From the NCBI RefSeq assembly GCF_005406225.1, contig NZ_NXLY01000007.1, positions 1 to 64,000 on the forward strand: a DNA stretch of 64,000 nucleotides, read 5' to 3'. Both the position numbers and the translations under genes were made by a program. Within the stretch, counting starts at the first letter, position 1; every line of letters starts with the position of its first letter. Shown here piece after piece: positions 1 to 8,703 of this stretch. Source of the stretch: Campylobacter taeniopygiae. Its GTDB lineage: Bacteria; Campylobacterota; Campylobacteria; Campylobacterales; Campylobacteraceae. Below the pieces are notes generated by a model. That model saw only the letters and a program-made list of their open reading frames with translations. It ran no database searches and had not been told where the DNA came from.

Positions 1-53
1 ATCTAATTCTTTAATGCCTTAATCACTAAATAAAGATAAAGCTCTTTATATTT

Positions 54-539
54 TCATTCGAATTTAAAACTTTTCAAATACTCTACAACAGGATCTTCAC
101 TTATCCATTCATCTTCACCCATCTCTTCATCAAATTCATCATATCCATAACAATAAGGATCATCATAAAGTTCCATTTCTCTTGTTTCGGCAATACCTTC
201 TATACAAATTTTTGCACTGATACAATCTTCTTGACTTTCATTTGGTTTTAAAGCTTTTAAGGTGTTAAAAATTTCAAAAGCATCGCTGTATTGTTTTTCA
301 TATTCTTCTTTATTGAAGCCTTTTTTATTATGTTGAACATTTATAATCTCGCGTAAAGCTGTTTCTGCAGCTACAGCTAAAAATGTAAAACCATAACTTG
401 ATTCAAAATCTCCATATTCTTCGTATTCTTCACTCACAACACCACTAATATTAGCTCCATTTTTTAAAGCACTTTGAAACTCTTCTATGTTGGATTCTTC
501 AATTGCTATAAGCAATTTATAATCAATTTCTTTTACCAT
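54..539 (-). CDS. Small acidic ankyrin-like hypothetical protein
   Basis: 161 residues, strongly acidic. The N-terminal stretch (about residues 6-32, DYKLLIAIEESN...LKNGANI) looks like one ankyrin helix pair ending in the usual L..GA.I turn; the rest is low in recognisable motifs, with an Asp/Glu/Tyr-rich patch near residues 125-150. There is no signal peptide or membrane segment, so it is probably cytoplasmic. The start is supported by an AGGAGG-type ribosome site just upstream. It lies 33 bases downstream of a larger ankyrin protein on the same strand and is probably co-transcribed. Function unknown; ankyrin proteins usually bind other proteins, and a role as an inhibitor or immunity protein is only a guess. 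Confidence 0.7.
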   Translation of the reverse strand: MVKEIDYKLLIAIEESNIEEFQSALKNGANISGVVSEEYEEYGDFESSYGFTFLAVAAETALREIINVQHNKKGFNKEEYEKQYSDAFEIFNTLKALKPNESQEDCISAKICIEGIAETREMELYDDPYCYGYDEFDEEMGEDEWISEDPVVEYLKSFKFE

Positions 540-572
540 TTTTTCCTCCTAAGATTTTTTATATTAGAGTCA

Positions 573-1628
573 TTACTCCTCGGTAAGTTCCATAATTCTA
601 TGAAAAGCCAAAGGAGTTTTTTCTAAGATAGCAAGATAGTTTTCCTTAAGTTGCTTTTCGTGTTCTTTTCTTATTTTATCTTGTATTTCTCTTTTTTTTC
701 GCATTTCATTCATAAGCTCTATATGTTTTTCTTCACTACCTAAAAGCTCTAAAGAACTTTTAGCTCCTGCTTTAAGAAGGTATTTTTTTATGGTTTCACT
801 TTTATTGCCTATATTATCAAGAGCAGAATCTCCAAATTGATCAAAAACATTCACATTGGCTCCTGCTTCAATGAGTTTTTTAACTGTATTAGAATAACAC
901 CCCTCTACAGCCAATATTAAAGCATTTTCTCCATAACAAATTGATCCTTTATCATATTCTATGATTTCATTGATATCTTTCATTTTACCACTATCGATTA
1001 AGGCATTAGCAAATTTTTGTTCCTCTGAAATAAGAAACTTGTGCAATAAATTTTCACCCTCTGAATTTTTAAGATTAGGATCTGCTCCAAGTTCTAGTAA
1101 AAAATGTAAAAGTTCTAATTTATTAGCCCTTTCTATTTTAGTGGCATCAAGAAGATAATTGGTTTCAAAGATCAAAGGTTCATACCGTCCTTCCTTTTGA
1201 TAAAAGCAAGCATTGATATTAGCTCCCTTATCCACTAAAAGCTTAATAACTTTTTTTGTTTTTTCTAAAACTATGCGATGATCTTCATCTTCTATTGTAA
1301 AACTAATACAAGCCAATAAAAAATTCAACCATTTTTGATCTTTTATGAATTGCAAAATAAATTCAAAAAATTCATGATCATATAATTCGTGGCCACCGAA
1401 TAAGTGAGAAGCCATATCAGGTCTTTGGTATGGATATAAGTCATAAACATCTTTACCTTTTGGATTTTCTATAATATACATTGTATTTAAATCTGTTTTT
1501 TTAACATATTCTTGCCATTCTTGATAATATTTATCTTTAATACTATGCTTGATTTCTGTATCAAAAAACCATTGAAGCATAGGATTTGCTTGAAATTCTT
1601 CATAAGAGATGATTTTTTCTTCAGCCAT
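573..1628 (-). CDS. Ankyrin-repeat protein
   Basis: 351 residues with several degenerate ankyrin repeats: around 120-140 (LLVDKGANINA), 170-195 (LLHFLLELGADPNLKNSEGENLLH), 228-262 (ENALILAVEG...KLIEAGANVN) and 263-290 (DQFGDSALDN...LLKAGAK). A charged helical tail follows (about 300-335, many K/E/R), possibly a coiled coil. No signal peptide. A GGAAA ribosome site precedes the ATG. It is upstream of, and probably in one transcript with, the smaller ankyrin-like gene. Ankyrin repeats mediate protein binding; the partner cannot be read from the sequence. Confidence 0.8.
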   Translation of the reverse strand: MAEEKIISYEEFQANPMLQWFFDTEIKHSIKDKYYQEWQEYVKKTDLNTMYIIENPKGKDVYDLYPYQRPDMASHLFGGHELYDHEFFEFILQFIKDQKWLNFLLACISFTIEDEDHRIVLEKTKKVIKLLVDKGANINACFYQKEGRYEPLIFETNYLLDATKIERANKLELLHFLLELGADPNLKNSEGENLLHKFLISEEQKFANALIDSGKMKDINEIIEYDKGSICYGENALILAVEGCYSNTVKKLIEAGANVNVFDQFGDSALDNIGNKSETIKKYLLKAGAKSSLELLGSEEKHIELMNEMRKKREIQDKIRKEHEKQLKENYLAILEKTPLAFHRIMELTEE

Positions 1629-1685
1629 TTGTTTTCCTTTTTTGTATAATTGATGTAGATTATTCTTAAATCCAGCACCTCAAAA

Positions 1686-2765
1686 CTATTTTTTAATACC
1701 AGATATTATATCTAATGTAAGCAATATAGATATATCTTCAGAGACTTTGATAAACCTTTTATAAAAATAGCTATTCTTATCTATTTTCAATTTATTTTTA
1801 GCCACAACCTTTTTGTAATTATTTATATATTTATCTAAAATAATTTTATAAATAGTCGCAAATTTGGCATTATTTATTATATTGGGATTTTTTTCATCTA
1901 ACGAATCAACATCTATGTTATTTTTTGCAAGATAGCTCATTATATCTTTTTTCATTTTATACAAATAATTAACCAAAGTGATAAATTTGATAAAACCAAA
2001 CAATGTTATACACTCATCATTAAGCGTATATATATTTAATTTGTCATTTTTAATATCTTTTTTTACATCATAATGCCCTATGATCTTAATATAACTTGGT
2101 TTAAATAGATTATATTTAAAAATGATTATACTAAAATACCCCGCTATATTAAATATTATTCTATCATCGTTAAAGGAGGATACTTCAATATCATCTGCTA
2201 ATTCATTACAATAAATACACAATAAACAAATAATGGCTTCAATATTGTTTTTAACATGATTATCTAACCTTAGATTTTCATATTTCTTTAACGTTAATTT
2301 TAATTTATGGGTTTTGTTTATTAACTTATTAAATTCACTTCTATCAATATTCACATAATCTAAACCGTTGTAATCAGGATTAAAATATGGTAGTCTGGTA
2401 TTGATAAGATTATTATAAGACTCATTTACAAACATAGTATCCGATGAAATACTATCATACCAAATATACTCGGTAAATTTAATAACTGGATGATTTAATT
2501 TAAACACTTTAAAAAAATTCAAAGTGTAATAAAATCCTTGTATTGAAGAAACCCCTTGATAATTATCTAATTCTATATCAGGTAACTCTGGATTTATAAA
2601 GTTTATAAATGTTGTACTAGATACGATATCATATTCAGTAAGAGTTCTCTCTCTATCATTATTGAATAAAATTCTAATTAAATACAATATAAAACTATTA
2701 TATTCACTTGATGCTTCTTTTTTGATATTAAATATATCTTTTAAGCTCACAGGTATTTTTTTCAT
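1686..2765 (-). CDS. Hypothetical protein of unknown family
   Basis: 359 residues, very rich in Asn, Ile, Lys and Tyr, and even more AT-rich than its neighbours. I recognise no domain. There is no signal peptide; a hydrophobic patch near residues 175-215 (IEAIICLLCIYC and FNIAGYFSIIIF) could be buried or membrane-associated. The start has only a weak AAGGGA ribosome site. It lies between an ankyrin pair and five tRNA genes, a common landing place for transferred DNA, and its codon usage suggests recent acquisition. Real gene by length and lack of internal stops; function not assigned. Confidence 0.6.
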   Translation of the reverse strand: MKKIPVSLKDIFNIKKEASSEYNSFILYLIRILFNNDRERTLTEYDIVSSTTFINFINPELPDIELDNYQGVSSIQGFYYTLNFFKVFKLNHPVIKFTEYIWYDSISSDTMFVNESYNNLINTRLPYFNPDYNGLDYVNIDRSEFNKLINKTHKLKLTLKKYENLRLDNHVKNNIEAIICLLCIYCNELADDIEVSSFNDDRIIFNIAGYFSIIIFKYNLFKPSYIKIIGHYDVKKDIKNDKLNIYTLNDECITLFGFIKFITLVNYLYKMKKDIMSYLAKNNIDVDSLDEKNPNIINNAKFATIYKIILDKYINNYKKVVAKNKLKIDKNSYFYKRFIKVSEDISILLTLDIISGIKK

Positions 2766-2921
2766 GTTTTTCCCTTTTTAACATTACATTACAAAAATTA
2801 AGATTATTATTTAATGTGTATTTTAGCATATATTTATTGTTTTTGCTTTTAATAAAATTTAAATAAGTATATTTTTTCTTTGATTAAAATTTTATCGCGA
2901 TTAAAAATGAGAAAAATGAAG

Positions 2922-3006
2922 TGGTGCGGATGAAAGGACTTGAACCTTCACGCATTGCTGCACCAGATCCTAAGTCTGGCGTGTCTGCCAATTTCACCAC
3001 ATCCGC
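2922..3006 (-). tRNA. tRNA-Leu (anticodon TAG)
   Basis: Full cloverleaf on the minus strand: acceptor GCGGATG pairs with CATCCGC, anticodon stem CCAGA/TCTGG with loop CTTAGGA, T arm with GTTCAAG, a long class II variable arm and an encoded CCA. It is the 3'-most gene of a five-tRNA block. Confidence 0.93.
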
Positions 3007-3011
3007 AAAAG

Positions 3012-3088
3012 TGGTACGCTCAAGAGGATTCGAACCTCTGACCTACGGCTTAGAAGGCCGTTGCTCTATCCAGCTGAGCTATGAACGC
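3012..3088 (-). tRNA. tRNA-Arg (anticodon TCT)
   Basis: Cloverleaf with acceptor GCGTTCA, anticodon stem ACGGC/GCCGT with loop CTTCTAA, T loop GTTCGAATC and encoded CCA. Five bases from tRNA-Leu. Confidence 0.93.
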
Positions 3089-3097
3089 ATAAAAGGT

Positions 3098-3174
3098 TGG
3101 TACGCCCGATAGGAATCGAACCCATAACCTACAGATCCGAAGTCTGTCGCTCTATCCAGTTGAGCTACGGGCGC
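3098..3174 (-). tRNA. tRNA-Arg (anticodon TCG)
   Basis: Cloverleaf with acceptor GCGCCCG/CGGGCGT, anticodon stem ACAGA/TCTGT with loop CTTCGGA, T loop GTTCGATTC and encoded CCA. This is the second arginine isoacceptor of the block. Confidence 0.93.
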
Positions 3175-3179
3175 TCTGA

Positions 3180-3256
3180 TGGGGTGAGTGATGGGAATCG
3201 AACCCACGACCCTCAGGACCACAATCTGATGCTCTAACCGACTGAGCTACACTCAC
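3180..3256 (-). tRNA. tRNA-His (anticodon GTG)
   Basis: Cloverleaf with acceptor GTGAGTG/CACTCAC and discriminator C73, preceded in the gene by an extra G that can supply the G-1 typical of tRNA-His. Anticodon loop TTGTGGT. CCA is encoded. Confidence 0.93.
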
Positions 3257-3272
3257 CATTTTATAATTAAAA

Positions 3273-3350
3273 TGGTCGGGGTGAAAGGATTCGAACCTTC
3301 GGCCCCTTGGTCCCAAACCAAGTGCGCTAACCAGACTGCGCTACACCCCG
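3273..3350 (-). tRNA. tRNA-Pro (anticodon TGG)
   Basis: Cloverleaf with acceptor CGGGGTG/CACCCCG, anticodon stem CTTGG/CCAAG with loop TTTGGGA, T loop GTTCGAATC and encoded CCA. First gene of the block in the direction of transcription, 49 bases after the ligase stop. Confidence 0.93.
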
Positions 3351-3399
3351 AATTTAAAAACTAGTATTCTATCAAAAAAGAAATCATAAGTCAAGAAAT

Positions 3400-4242
3400 T
3401 TATTCTCTAATGCGTAAAAAAACTGGAAAACGCGGAAGTGAATTTTTAGTCAATCCGCTGAATTTATAAGTAATAATAGTTCCTATAGAAGGTGGATTTT
3501 TTCTATCTTGATCCTTTAAACCACTGCCTATTTTAATGATTTTGCCATCCATTGTTTTACATATCAAAGCACCGATTTGATTTTCAAACCTTCCCTTGCC
3601 TTTTGTATAGCCGATCACCTGACATTCTGCATCGTTATAGGGTTTTAATTTTAAAGCTTGTTTGCTTCTGCCTTTTTCATAAGGATTTAAACTTTTGCGT
3701 ATAACTACACCTTCACCTTTGTTTTTTACAATATTCTCGTAAAATTCATTTAAATGTTTTTCATTTTCAATAGGAATTTGTGGAATGATTTTTATATATG
3801 GATTAGGATTTTTTTGTAAATATTTTTGTAAAACTTGAAGTCTATTTTCAAGGTTGCAAGGATTAAGATCGAATTCTTCACAAGCATTAGGCACGTCAAA
3901 AACATTATAGCTTACTTTTTTCCATAAATTTGCATCCGAGTGTGTTGTTCTTATGAGAGAAGAGATTAAATCAAATTGATTTCTACTTATCCAAAGTTCC
4001 CCATCAAGAGCAAAAGGAGGAAAATTTTTCATAAAAAAAGAAGGTGGTGTTATGGTTTGATTTTTTCGAGTTTTTAAAGATTTTCCGTCCCAAATTCCAC
4101 GAACGCCATCAAGCTTTTCACTCATTACATATTCATTCAAATTTTTATTTTGAAAATCCTGCTTATTGAATTGAGTCAAAAGCAAGATTTCATCAGCAAA
4201 AACAAAAGAAGAGAGGCAAATTAAAAGAAAAAATCTAATCAA
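3400..4242 (-). CDS. Secreted (LigE-type) ATP-dependent DNA ligase
   Basis: 280 residues. It joins DNA nicks through an AMP-lysine intermediate: the catalytic motif K43-L-D45-G46 is followed by the other nucleotidyltransferase blocks (FALDGELW; GEGVVIRK; LKLKPYNDAE) and a short OB-fold C-terminus. There is no zinc finger or BRCT domain, so this is a minimal ATP enzyme and not the NAD-dependent replicative ligase. Residues 1-16 (MIRFFLLICLSSFVFA) are a clear signal peptide, so it should act in the periplasm. It overlaps the next gene's stop by a few bases (ATGA), so it is in one operon with the glycoprotein gene. Equivalent to Cj1669c of NCTC 11168, from memory. Confidence 0.9.
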   Translation of the reverse strand: MIRFFLLICLSSFVFADEILLLTQFNKQDFQNKNLNEYVMSEKLDGVRGIWDGKSLKTRKNQTITPPSFFMKNFPPFALDGELWISRNQFDLISSLIRTTHSDANLWKKVSYNVFDVPNACEEFDLNPCNLENRLQVLQKYLQKNPNPYIKIIPQIPIENEKHLNEFYENIVKNKGEGVVIRKSLNPYEKGRSKQALKLKPYNDAECQVIGYTKGKGRFENQIGALICKTMDGKIIKIGSGLKDQDRKNPPSIGTIITYKFSGLTKNSLPRFPVFLRIRE

Positions 4243-4895
4243 GATAAATGAACCATATATCCTGTAGAATCTTTTTGTATTTCATAATTATACACACCAT
4301 CGAGATAAATCACAAGTCTATAATATCCTTTATGAGATCCAAAATCTATACGTTTAAATATAGAATTTTTAAGTCGTATGTTTTTAGTCGGATAAATTGC
4401 TGTGGATTTAAAATCGATAATAATCTTGCTAGGATTACCCACTGAAAAATCGCTAATAAGATCATCTTGAGTGTTTAATTTGATTTTATTTTTATAAACA
4501 GTATAGGATATAAAATCATAAATTTTTGCAATTTGCAAAGGGATATCAACTTCAGTTGTTTTATTTGTTTCTTGGCTGGTATTTTGTGGTATAGTGACAG
4601 AAACATCTAAAATTTTTGAAGGCTCTGGGGTTTTAGAATGTGTTAAAACATAAGAATCGTGCCAATTAACACTTTTATTAATATCGACGCTTAACTTATC
4701 TTCGCTACCATCTGCTTTAACATAATGAAAAGTGATACTTTTTAAAATCCTTGCATCAGAATTAAATTTAAAAGTTCTCTCTTGAAATTCTTGCGGAACA
4801 ATCATTTTTTCTTTTTTTTCCACTTTAAAAGGGTTTTCATCAGCATTTAAAAAAGATATAAAAATTAAAAATATTGTCAAAATTCTAGTTTTCAT
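4239..4895 (-). CDS. cgpA: Periplasmic N-glycoprotein with AMIN-type domain (CgpA-like)
   Basis: 218 residues. Signal peptide at 1-18 (ending FLNADE). The C-terminal 80 residues resemble an AMIN domain (SKIIIDFKST...IDFGSHKGYYRLVIYLDG), a module of envelope-associated secretion and amidase proteins. Two perfect bacterial N-glycosylation sequons D/E-x-N-x-S/T are present, at N73 (DINKS) and N111 (ETNKT), so it should be a Pgl substrate. It matches Cj1670c (CgpA), a known Campylobacter glycoprotein. It overlaps the ligase downstream and the small membrane protein upstream by about 11 bases. Confidence 0.85.
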   Translation of the reverse strand: MKTRILTIFLIFISFLNADENPFKVEKKEKMIVPQEFQERTFKFNSDARILKSITFHYVKADGSEDKLSVDINKSVNWHDSYVLTHSKTPEPSKILDVSVTIPQNTSQETNKTTEVDIPLQIAKIYDFISYTVYKNKIKLNTQDDLISDFSVGNPSKIIIDFKSTAIYPTKNIRLKNSIFKRIDFGSHKGYYRLVIYLDGVYNYEIQKDSTGYMVHLS

Positions 4896-5157
4896 TTGGA
4901 TACAATCCTTTTAATTCAAAATAATCTTTTTGGGCTTTAGCATTTTGCTTTTTAAGCAAAGATATTTGTTTGGTTAAGTCTTCTTTAGTAGCCTCCAAAG
5001 AAAGCAAAGTATCTAAGGAATATTGCCCAAAAAGCATATTCCCAAAATAAATCGCTCCAACAATAACCAATAAAGTCCAACAAAACATTTTTACAATATG
5101 AACATAAAAGCCCTTCTTTTTGGTACTTTCATCATACTCTTTTAATAAATCACTCAG
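4885..5157 (-). CDS. Small membrane/coiled-coil protein, FtsB/DivIC-like, probable CTG start
   Basis: Residue numbering from the ATG at 5088 gives 67 residues: one membrane helix ([15 protein letters not shown]) then a coiled coil ([21 protein letters not shown]), the layout of septum initiators such as FtsB/DivIC. That ATG has no ribosome site. The frame stays open to 5157, adding [23 protein letters not shown], and there an AGGAG sits exactly seven bases before CTG, which overlaps the eno TGA. No ATG, GTG or TTG occurs in the extension. I therefore propose initiation at CTG, coupled to eno termination. Equivalent to Cj1671c. The family call is by topology only. Confidence 0.65.
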   Translation of the reverse strand: MSDLLKEYDESTKKKGFYVHIVKMFCWTLLVIVGAIYFGNMLFGQYSLDTLLSLEATKEDLTKQISLLKKQNAKAQKDYFELKGLYPNEN

Positions 5158-6398
5158 AGTTTCTCTCCTAAATACTCATCATTATCTAGCTCTATTTCAA
5201 GCAAACGATTATATTTTGCAGTTCTTTCCCCTCGTGCTAAAGCACCGGTTTTAATTTGCCCTGTATTTAAAGCAACAGCAAAATCAGCGATAAAGGTATC
5301 TTCGCTTTCTCCGCTTCTATGGGACATGATGCATTTATAATTATTTCTTTGAGCTAAACGCACTGTTTTCATTGTCTGGGTAATAGTGCCAATTTGATTT
5401 GGCTTTATTAAAACAGCATTGGCCATTTTTTTAACAATGCCTTCTCGCAAAATATCTTCATTAGTAACAAACAGATCATCTCCAACGAGTTGAATTTTAT
5501 CTCCTAATTTTTGAGTGAGTTTAATCCATCCATCAAAATCATTTTCAGCTAAACCATCTTCAATACTAAAAATAGGATATTTTGAGCAAAGTTCAATGTA
5601 CTTTTCAATCAAATCATCGCTAGAAAGGATTTTACCCTCTATGTGATATTTTCCATCTTTAAAAAATTCAGTACTTGCTACATCTAAGGCTAGTTTAATA
5701 TTTTTTTCATATCCAGTTTTTTTAATACATGTCATTAAAAGCTCTAAAGCTTCTTCATTGCTAGATAAATTTGGAGCAAAACCACCTTCATCTCCTAAAG
5801 CTGTAGAATGCCCAAGACTTGCTAATTCTTTTTTCAAATTAGCATAAATTTCACAAACCGATCTTAAAGCCTCTTTAAAACTTGAAAAACCAAAAGGCAT
5901 AATCATAAATTCTTGAAAATCTATATTATTATTTGCGTGGGCGCCTCCATTGATAATATTACACATTGGAACAGGCAAAATACTTGCATTAACTCCGCCC
6001 AAATAACGATACAAAGGGATATTTAAAGAATTAGCAGCAGCACGCGCTAAAGCCATAGAAACACCTAAAGTCGCATTGGCTCCAATTTTAGAATAATTAT
6101 TTGTCCCATCAAGCTCTTTTAACACCTCATCAAGTTGAGTTTGATTGTAAGCATCAAGACTTATAATATTTTCGGCGATAATTTCATTCACGTTTGAAAT
6201 AGCGTTTAAAACACCTTTCCCAAAAAATCTTTCATCATTATCACGCAATTCCAAAGCCTCTTTTGAACCAGTGCTTGCACCACTTGGAACTATAGCAGAT
6301 CCCACACTCCCATCATTTAGCATAATCTCTGTTTTAAGGGTGGGATTACCTCTACTGTCTAAAACTTCAAAAGCTCTTACATCTTCGATCAATAACAT
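5154..6398 (-). CDS. eno: Enolase
   Basis: 414 residues; converts 2-phosphoglycerate to phosphoenolpyruvate in the cytoplasm. N-terminus [14 protein letters not shown], metal and catalytic blocks ([30 protein letters not shown]) and the signature [14 protein letters not shown] are all visible. I start it at the ATG of [12 protein letters not shown], one base after the recA stop, with GGA six bases upstream. A longer frame back to 6428 lies inside recA and adds residues that are not enolase. Full length, in an operon behind recA. Confidence 0.97.
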   Translation of the reverse strand: MLLIEDVRAFEVLDSRGNPTLKTEIMLNDGSVGSAIVPSGASTGSKEALELRDNDERFFGKGVLNAISNVNEIIAENIISLDAYNQTQLDEVLKELDGTNNYSKIGANATLGVSMALARAAANSLNIPLYRYLGGVNASILPVPMCNIINGGAHANNNIDFQEFMIMPFGFSSFKEALRSVCEIYANLKKELASLGHSTALGDEGGFAPNLSSNEEALELLMTCIKKTGYEKNIKLALDVASTEFFKDGKYHIEGKILSSDDLIEKYIELCSKYPIFSIEDGLAENDFDGWIKLTQKLGDKIQLVGDDLFVTNEDILREGIVKKMANAVLIKPNQIGTITQTMKTVRLAQRNNYKCIMSHRSGESEDTFIADFAVALNTGQIKTGALARGERTAKYNRLLEIELDNDEYLGEKL

Positions 6399-6399
6399 C

Positions 6400-7428
6400 T
6401 CAATCCTCTTCATCGTTTTCAGAGGCACTGATCATACCTTCAACACCTATAGAATTTTGGATTTCTTTCGTGATTTCCTCAGCTATTTCAGGATTTTCTT
6501 TTAAAAATGCTTTTGAATTTTCTCTACCTTGTCCTAATTTTTTATCTTTGTAAGAGAACCAAGCCCCACTTTTATCGACAATATCAAGTTTAACACCATA
6601 ATCGATTAACTCGCCTTCACGACTCAAACCTTCTCCAAACATCACATCAAATTCAGCTTGTCTAAATGGAGGAGCCACTTTATTTTTAACCACCTTCACT
6701 TTAACGCGGTTTCCTATAACCTCTTCACTTTGCTTTAAACTTGCTACTTTTCTAACATCTAAACGCACAGAAGCATAAAATTTAAGTGCATTTCCTCCAG
6801 TTGTTGTTTCTGGTGTTCCATAGCCCATAGCACCTATTTTCATACGAATTTGATTGATGAAAATAACCGTTGTATTCATCTTATGTACAATACCGGTAAG
6901 TTTTCTTAAGGCTTGTGACATCAATCTTGCTTGAAGACCCACATGCTGATCTCCCATATCGCCTTCAATTTCCGCTTTTGGTGTTAAAGCAGCGACACTA
7001 TCAACAACGATAAGATCGATAGCACCACTTCTAGCGATAGTCTCTACAATTTCCAATGCTTGCTCACCAAAATCAGGTTGAGAGATATAAAGATTATCCG
7101 TATCAACGCCTAAATTTCTTGCATATTTAACATCCAATGCGTGTTCTGCATCGATAAAAGCACAAATTCCACCTGCTTTTTGACATTCTGCGATAATATG
7201 AAGAGTAAGGGTTGTTTTACCAGAACTCTCAGGTCCATAAATTTCAATAATTCTTCCTTTAGGCACACCTCCTATACCTAAAGCAAGATCTAAACCGACC
7301 GATCCAGTGCTTATGCTATCAATTTGTTCAACTTCCTTATCTCCTAGCCTTAAAATTGTTCCTTTTCCAAAAGCTTTATCAAGGCTTTTTAAGGCTGCAT
7401 CTAAAGATTTTTTCTTATTGTCGTCCAT
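6400..7428 (-). CDS. recA: Recombinase RecA
   Basis: 342 residues. Binds single-stranded DNA, drives homologous strand exchange and triggers self-cleavage of repressors where present. Walker A G65-PESSGKT-72, Walker [11 protein letters not shown], and loops L1/L2 around [27 protein letters not shown] are intact. An AAGGA ribosome site precedes the ATG. The 132-base gap to the divergent menaquinone gene must hold both promoters. The acidic C-terminus (SENDEED) is typical. Confidence 0.98.
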   Translation of the reverse strand: MDDNKKKSLDAALKSLDKAFGKGTILRLGDKEVEQIDSISTGSVGLDLALGIGGVPKGRIIEIYGPESSGKTTLTLHIIAECQKAGGICAFIDAEHALDVKYARNLGVDTDNLYISQPDFGEQALEIVETIARSGAIDLIVVDSVAALTPKAEIEGDMGDQHVGLQARLMSQALRKLTGIVHKMNTTVIFINQIRMKIGAMGYGTPETTTGGNALKFYASVRLDVRKVASLKQSEEVIGNRVKVKVVKNKVAPPFRQAEFDVMFGEGLSREGELIDYGVKLDIVDKSGAWFSYKDKKLGQGRENSKAFLKENPEIAEEITKEIQNSIGVEGMISASENDEED

Positions 7429-7560
7429 TATATTCCTTAAAAAATTTTAATTTAAGAATTCTACAAAATAAAATTAAATAATGTTTTATTTTTATAAATT
7501 TTTAAATGAAATTTTATAAAATAATTTCAATAAAAAATTTACTCAAGGTTAAACTACACA

Positions 7561-8424
7561 ATGAAAAAAACGATAACAGTCGCACACTCTCCCGATGCTG
7601 ATGATATATTTATGTTTATGGCGATTCACTTTGGCTGGATGGGCAATCATTTTAATTATAAAAATACTGCTTTAGATATACAAACTCTTAATGAATTTGC
7701 CTTAAAAAATGAATTTGACGCCACAGCTATTTCTTTTGGACTTTATCCATTAATCGCCAAAGAATATGCACTTTTACGCACAGCAGTAAGCTTTGGACAA
7801 GGTTATGGGCCCAAATTGATTAAGAAAAAAAATGTTCAATTAAAAAGGAAATTTAAAGTCGCTCTTAGTGGGGCTAATACAACCAATGCTTTAATTTTCC
7901 GTATGAAATATCCTAAAGCTAGAATTATTTATAAAAACTTTTTAGATATTGAAAATTCGGTTTTAAGTGGAGAAGTAGATGCTGGAGTATTGATCCATGA
8001 AAGCATTTTGGATTTTGATCAAAATCTTTGTGTGGAAGCTGAAATTTGGGATATATGGCTAGAATTAGCCAAAGAAAATTTACCCCTACCTTTAGGTGGA
8101 ATGGCTTTACGCAGATCTTTACCTTTAAATGATGCCATTGAAATTGAAAAAGATTTAACTCTTGCGGTAAAAATCGCTGATTCAAATCGCAAAATTATAG
8201 CTCCAATGCTACTAGAAAGAAATCTTATTCGTGTAGATAAAGACAAGCTTGATACTTATCTTAATCTTTATGCAAATAAAAATTCGATTAGCATGGATGA
8301 AACACAATTTAAAGCTATTGATACCTTATTTAAATTAGGATATGATTATAAATTTTATGATAAGATTATAAATGTAAATGATTATCTCATACCTAGCGAA
8401 TATGAACAAGCAAGAAATTCTTAA
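7561..8424 (+). CDS. mqnD: 1,4-dihydroxy-6-naphthoate synthase (MqnD), futalosine menaquinone pathway
   Basis: 287 residues with the periplasmic-binding-protein-like fold of MqnD. Visible family marks are HSPDADDIFMF near the start, LSGANTTNAL, DAGVLIHE and PLPLGGMALRR. The enzyme turns cyclic dehypoxanthinyl futalosine into 1,4-dihydroxy-6-naphthoate; Campylobacter makes menaquinone by this route. It is divergent from recA and nine bases upstream of fliQ, so it probably leads a mqnD-fliQ-murB operon. Equivalent to Cj1674. Confidence 0.82.
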   Translation: MKKTITVAHSPDADDIFMFMAIHFGWMGNHFNYKNTALDIQTLNEFALKNEFDATAISFGLYPLIAKEYALLRTAVSFGQGYGPKLIKKKNVQLKRKFKVALSGANTTNALIFRMKYPKARIIYKNFLDIENSVLSGEVDAGVLIHESILDFDQNLCVEAEIWDIWLELAKENLPLPLGGMALRRSLPLNDAIEIEKDLTLAVKIADSNRKIIAPMLLERNLIRVDKDKLDTYLNLYANKNSISMDETQFKAIDTLFKLGYDYKFYDKIINVNDYLIPSEYEQARNS

Positions 8425-8433
8425 GGGGAAAAC

Positions 8434-8703
8434 ATGGATGAAGGTACTTTAGTTGGATTAGGAGTTCAAACTTTTAAAATCACACTTTTACTATCTTTAC
8501 CTATGCTTTTGGCGGGTTTAATTGCGGGTTTGATTATCAGTATATTTCAAGCGACAACACAAATCAATGAAATGACACTTTCTTTTGTGCCTAAAATCAT
8601 TTTAGTGGTTATTGTAATCATCTTCTTAATGCCTTGGATGACGACTACGATGATTGATTTTACTCAAAACATTCTCAATCAAATTCCAACTTTTATTAAA
8701 TGA
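8434..8703 (+). CDS. fliQ: Flagellar export apparatus protein FliQ
   Basis: 89 residues with two long membrane helices (residues ~15-42 and ~50-70) separated by a short loop containing IFQATTQINEMTLSFVPK, the conserved FliQ core. FliQ is part of the FliP-FliQ-FliR gate of the flagellar type III exporter. GGGG lies a few bases before the ATG. Its stop overlaps the murB start (ATGA), so the two are translationally coupled. Confidence 0.95.
   Translation: MDEGTLVGLGVQTFKITLLLSLPMLLAGLIAGLIISIFQATTQINEMTLSFVPKIILVVIVIIFLMPWMTTTMIDFTQNILNQIPTFIK

Noticed and set aside
2921-3112. Plus-strand open frame of 63 codons across the tRNA block
   Set aside because: It reads through tRNA genes on the opposite strand; a frame there is a by-product of tRNA sequence.
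5154-6428. Longer enolase with ten extra N-terminal residues
   Set aside because: The extra codons lie inside recA, and enolase homology begins at [12 protein letters not shown] next to a good ribosome site.
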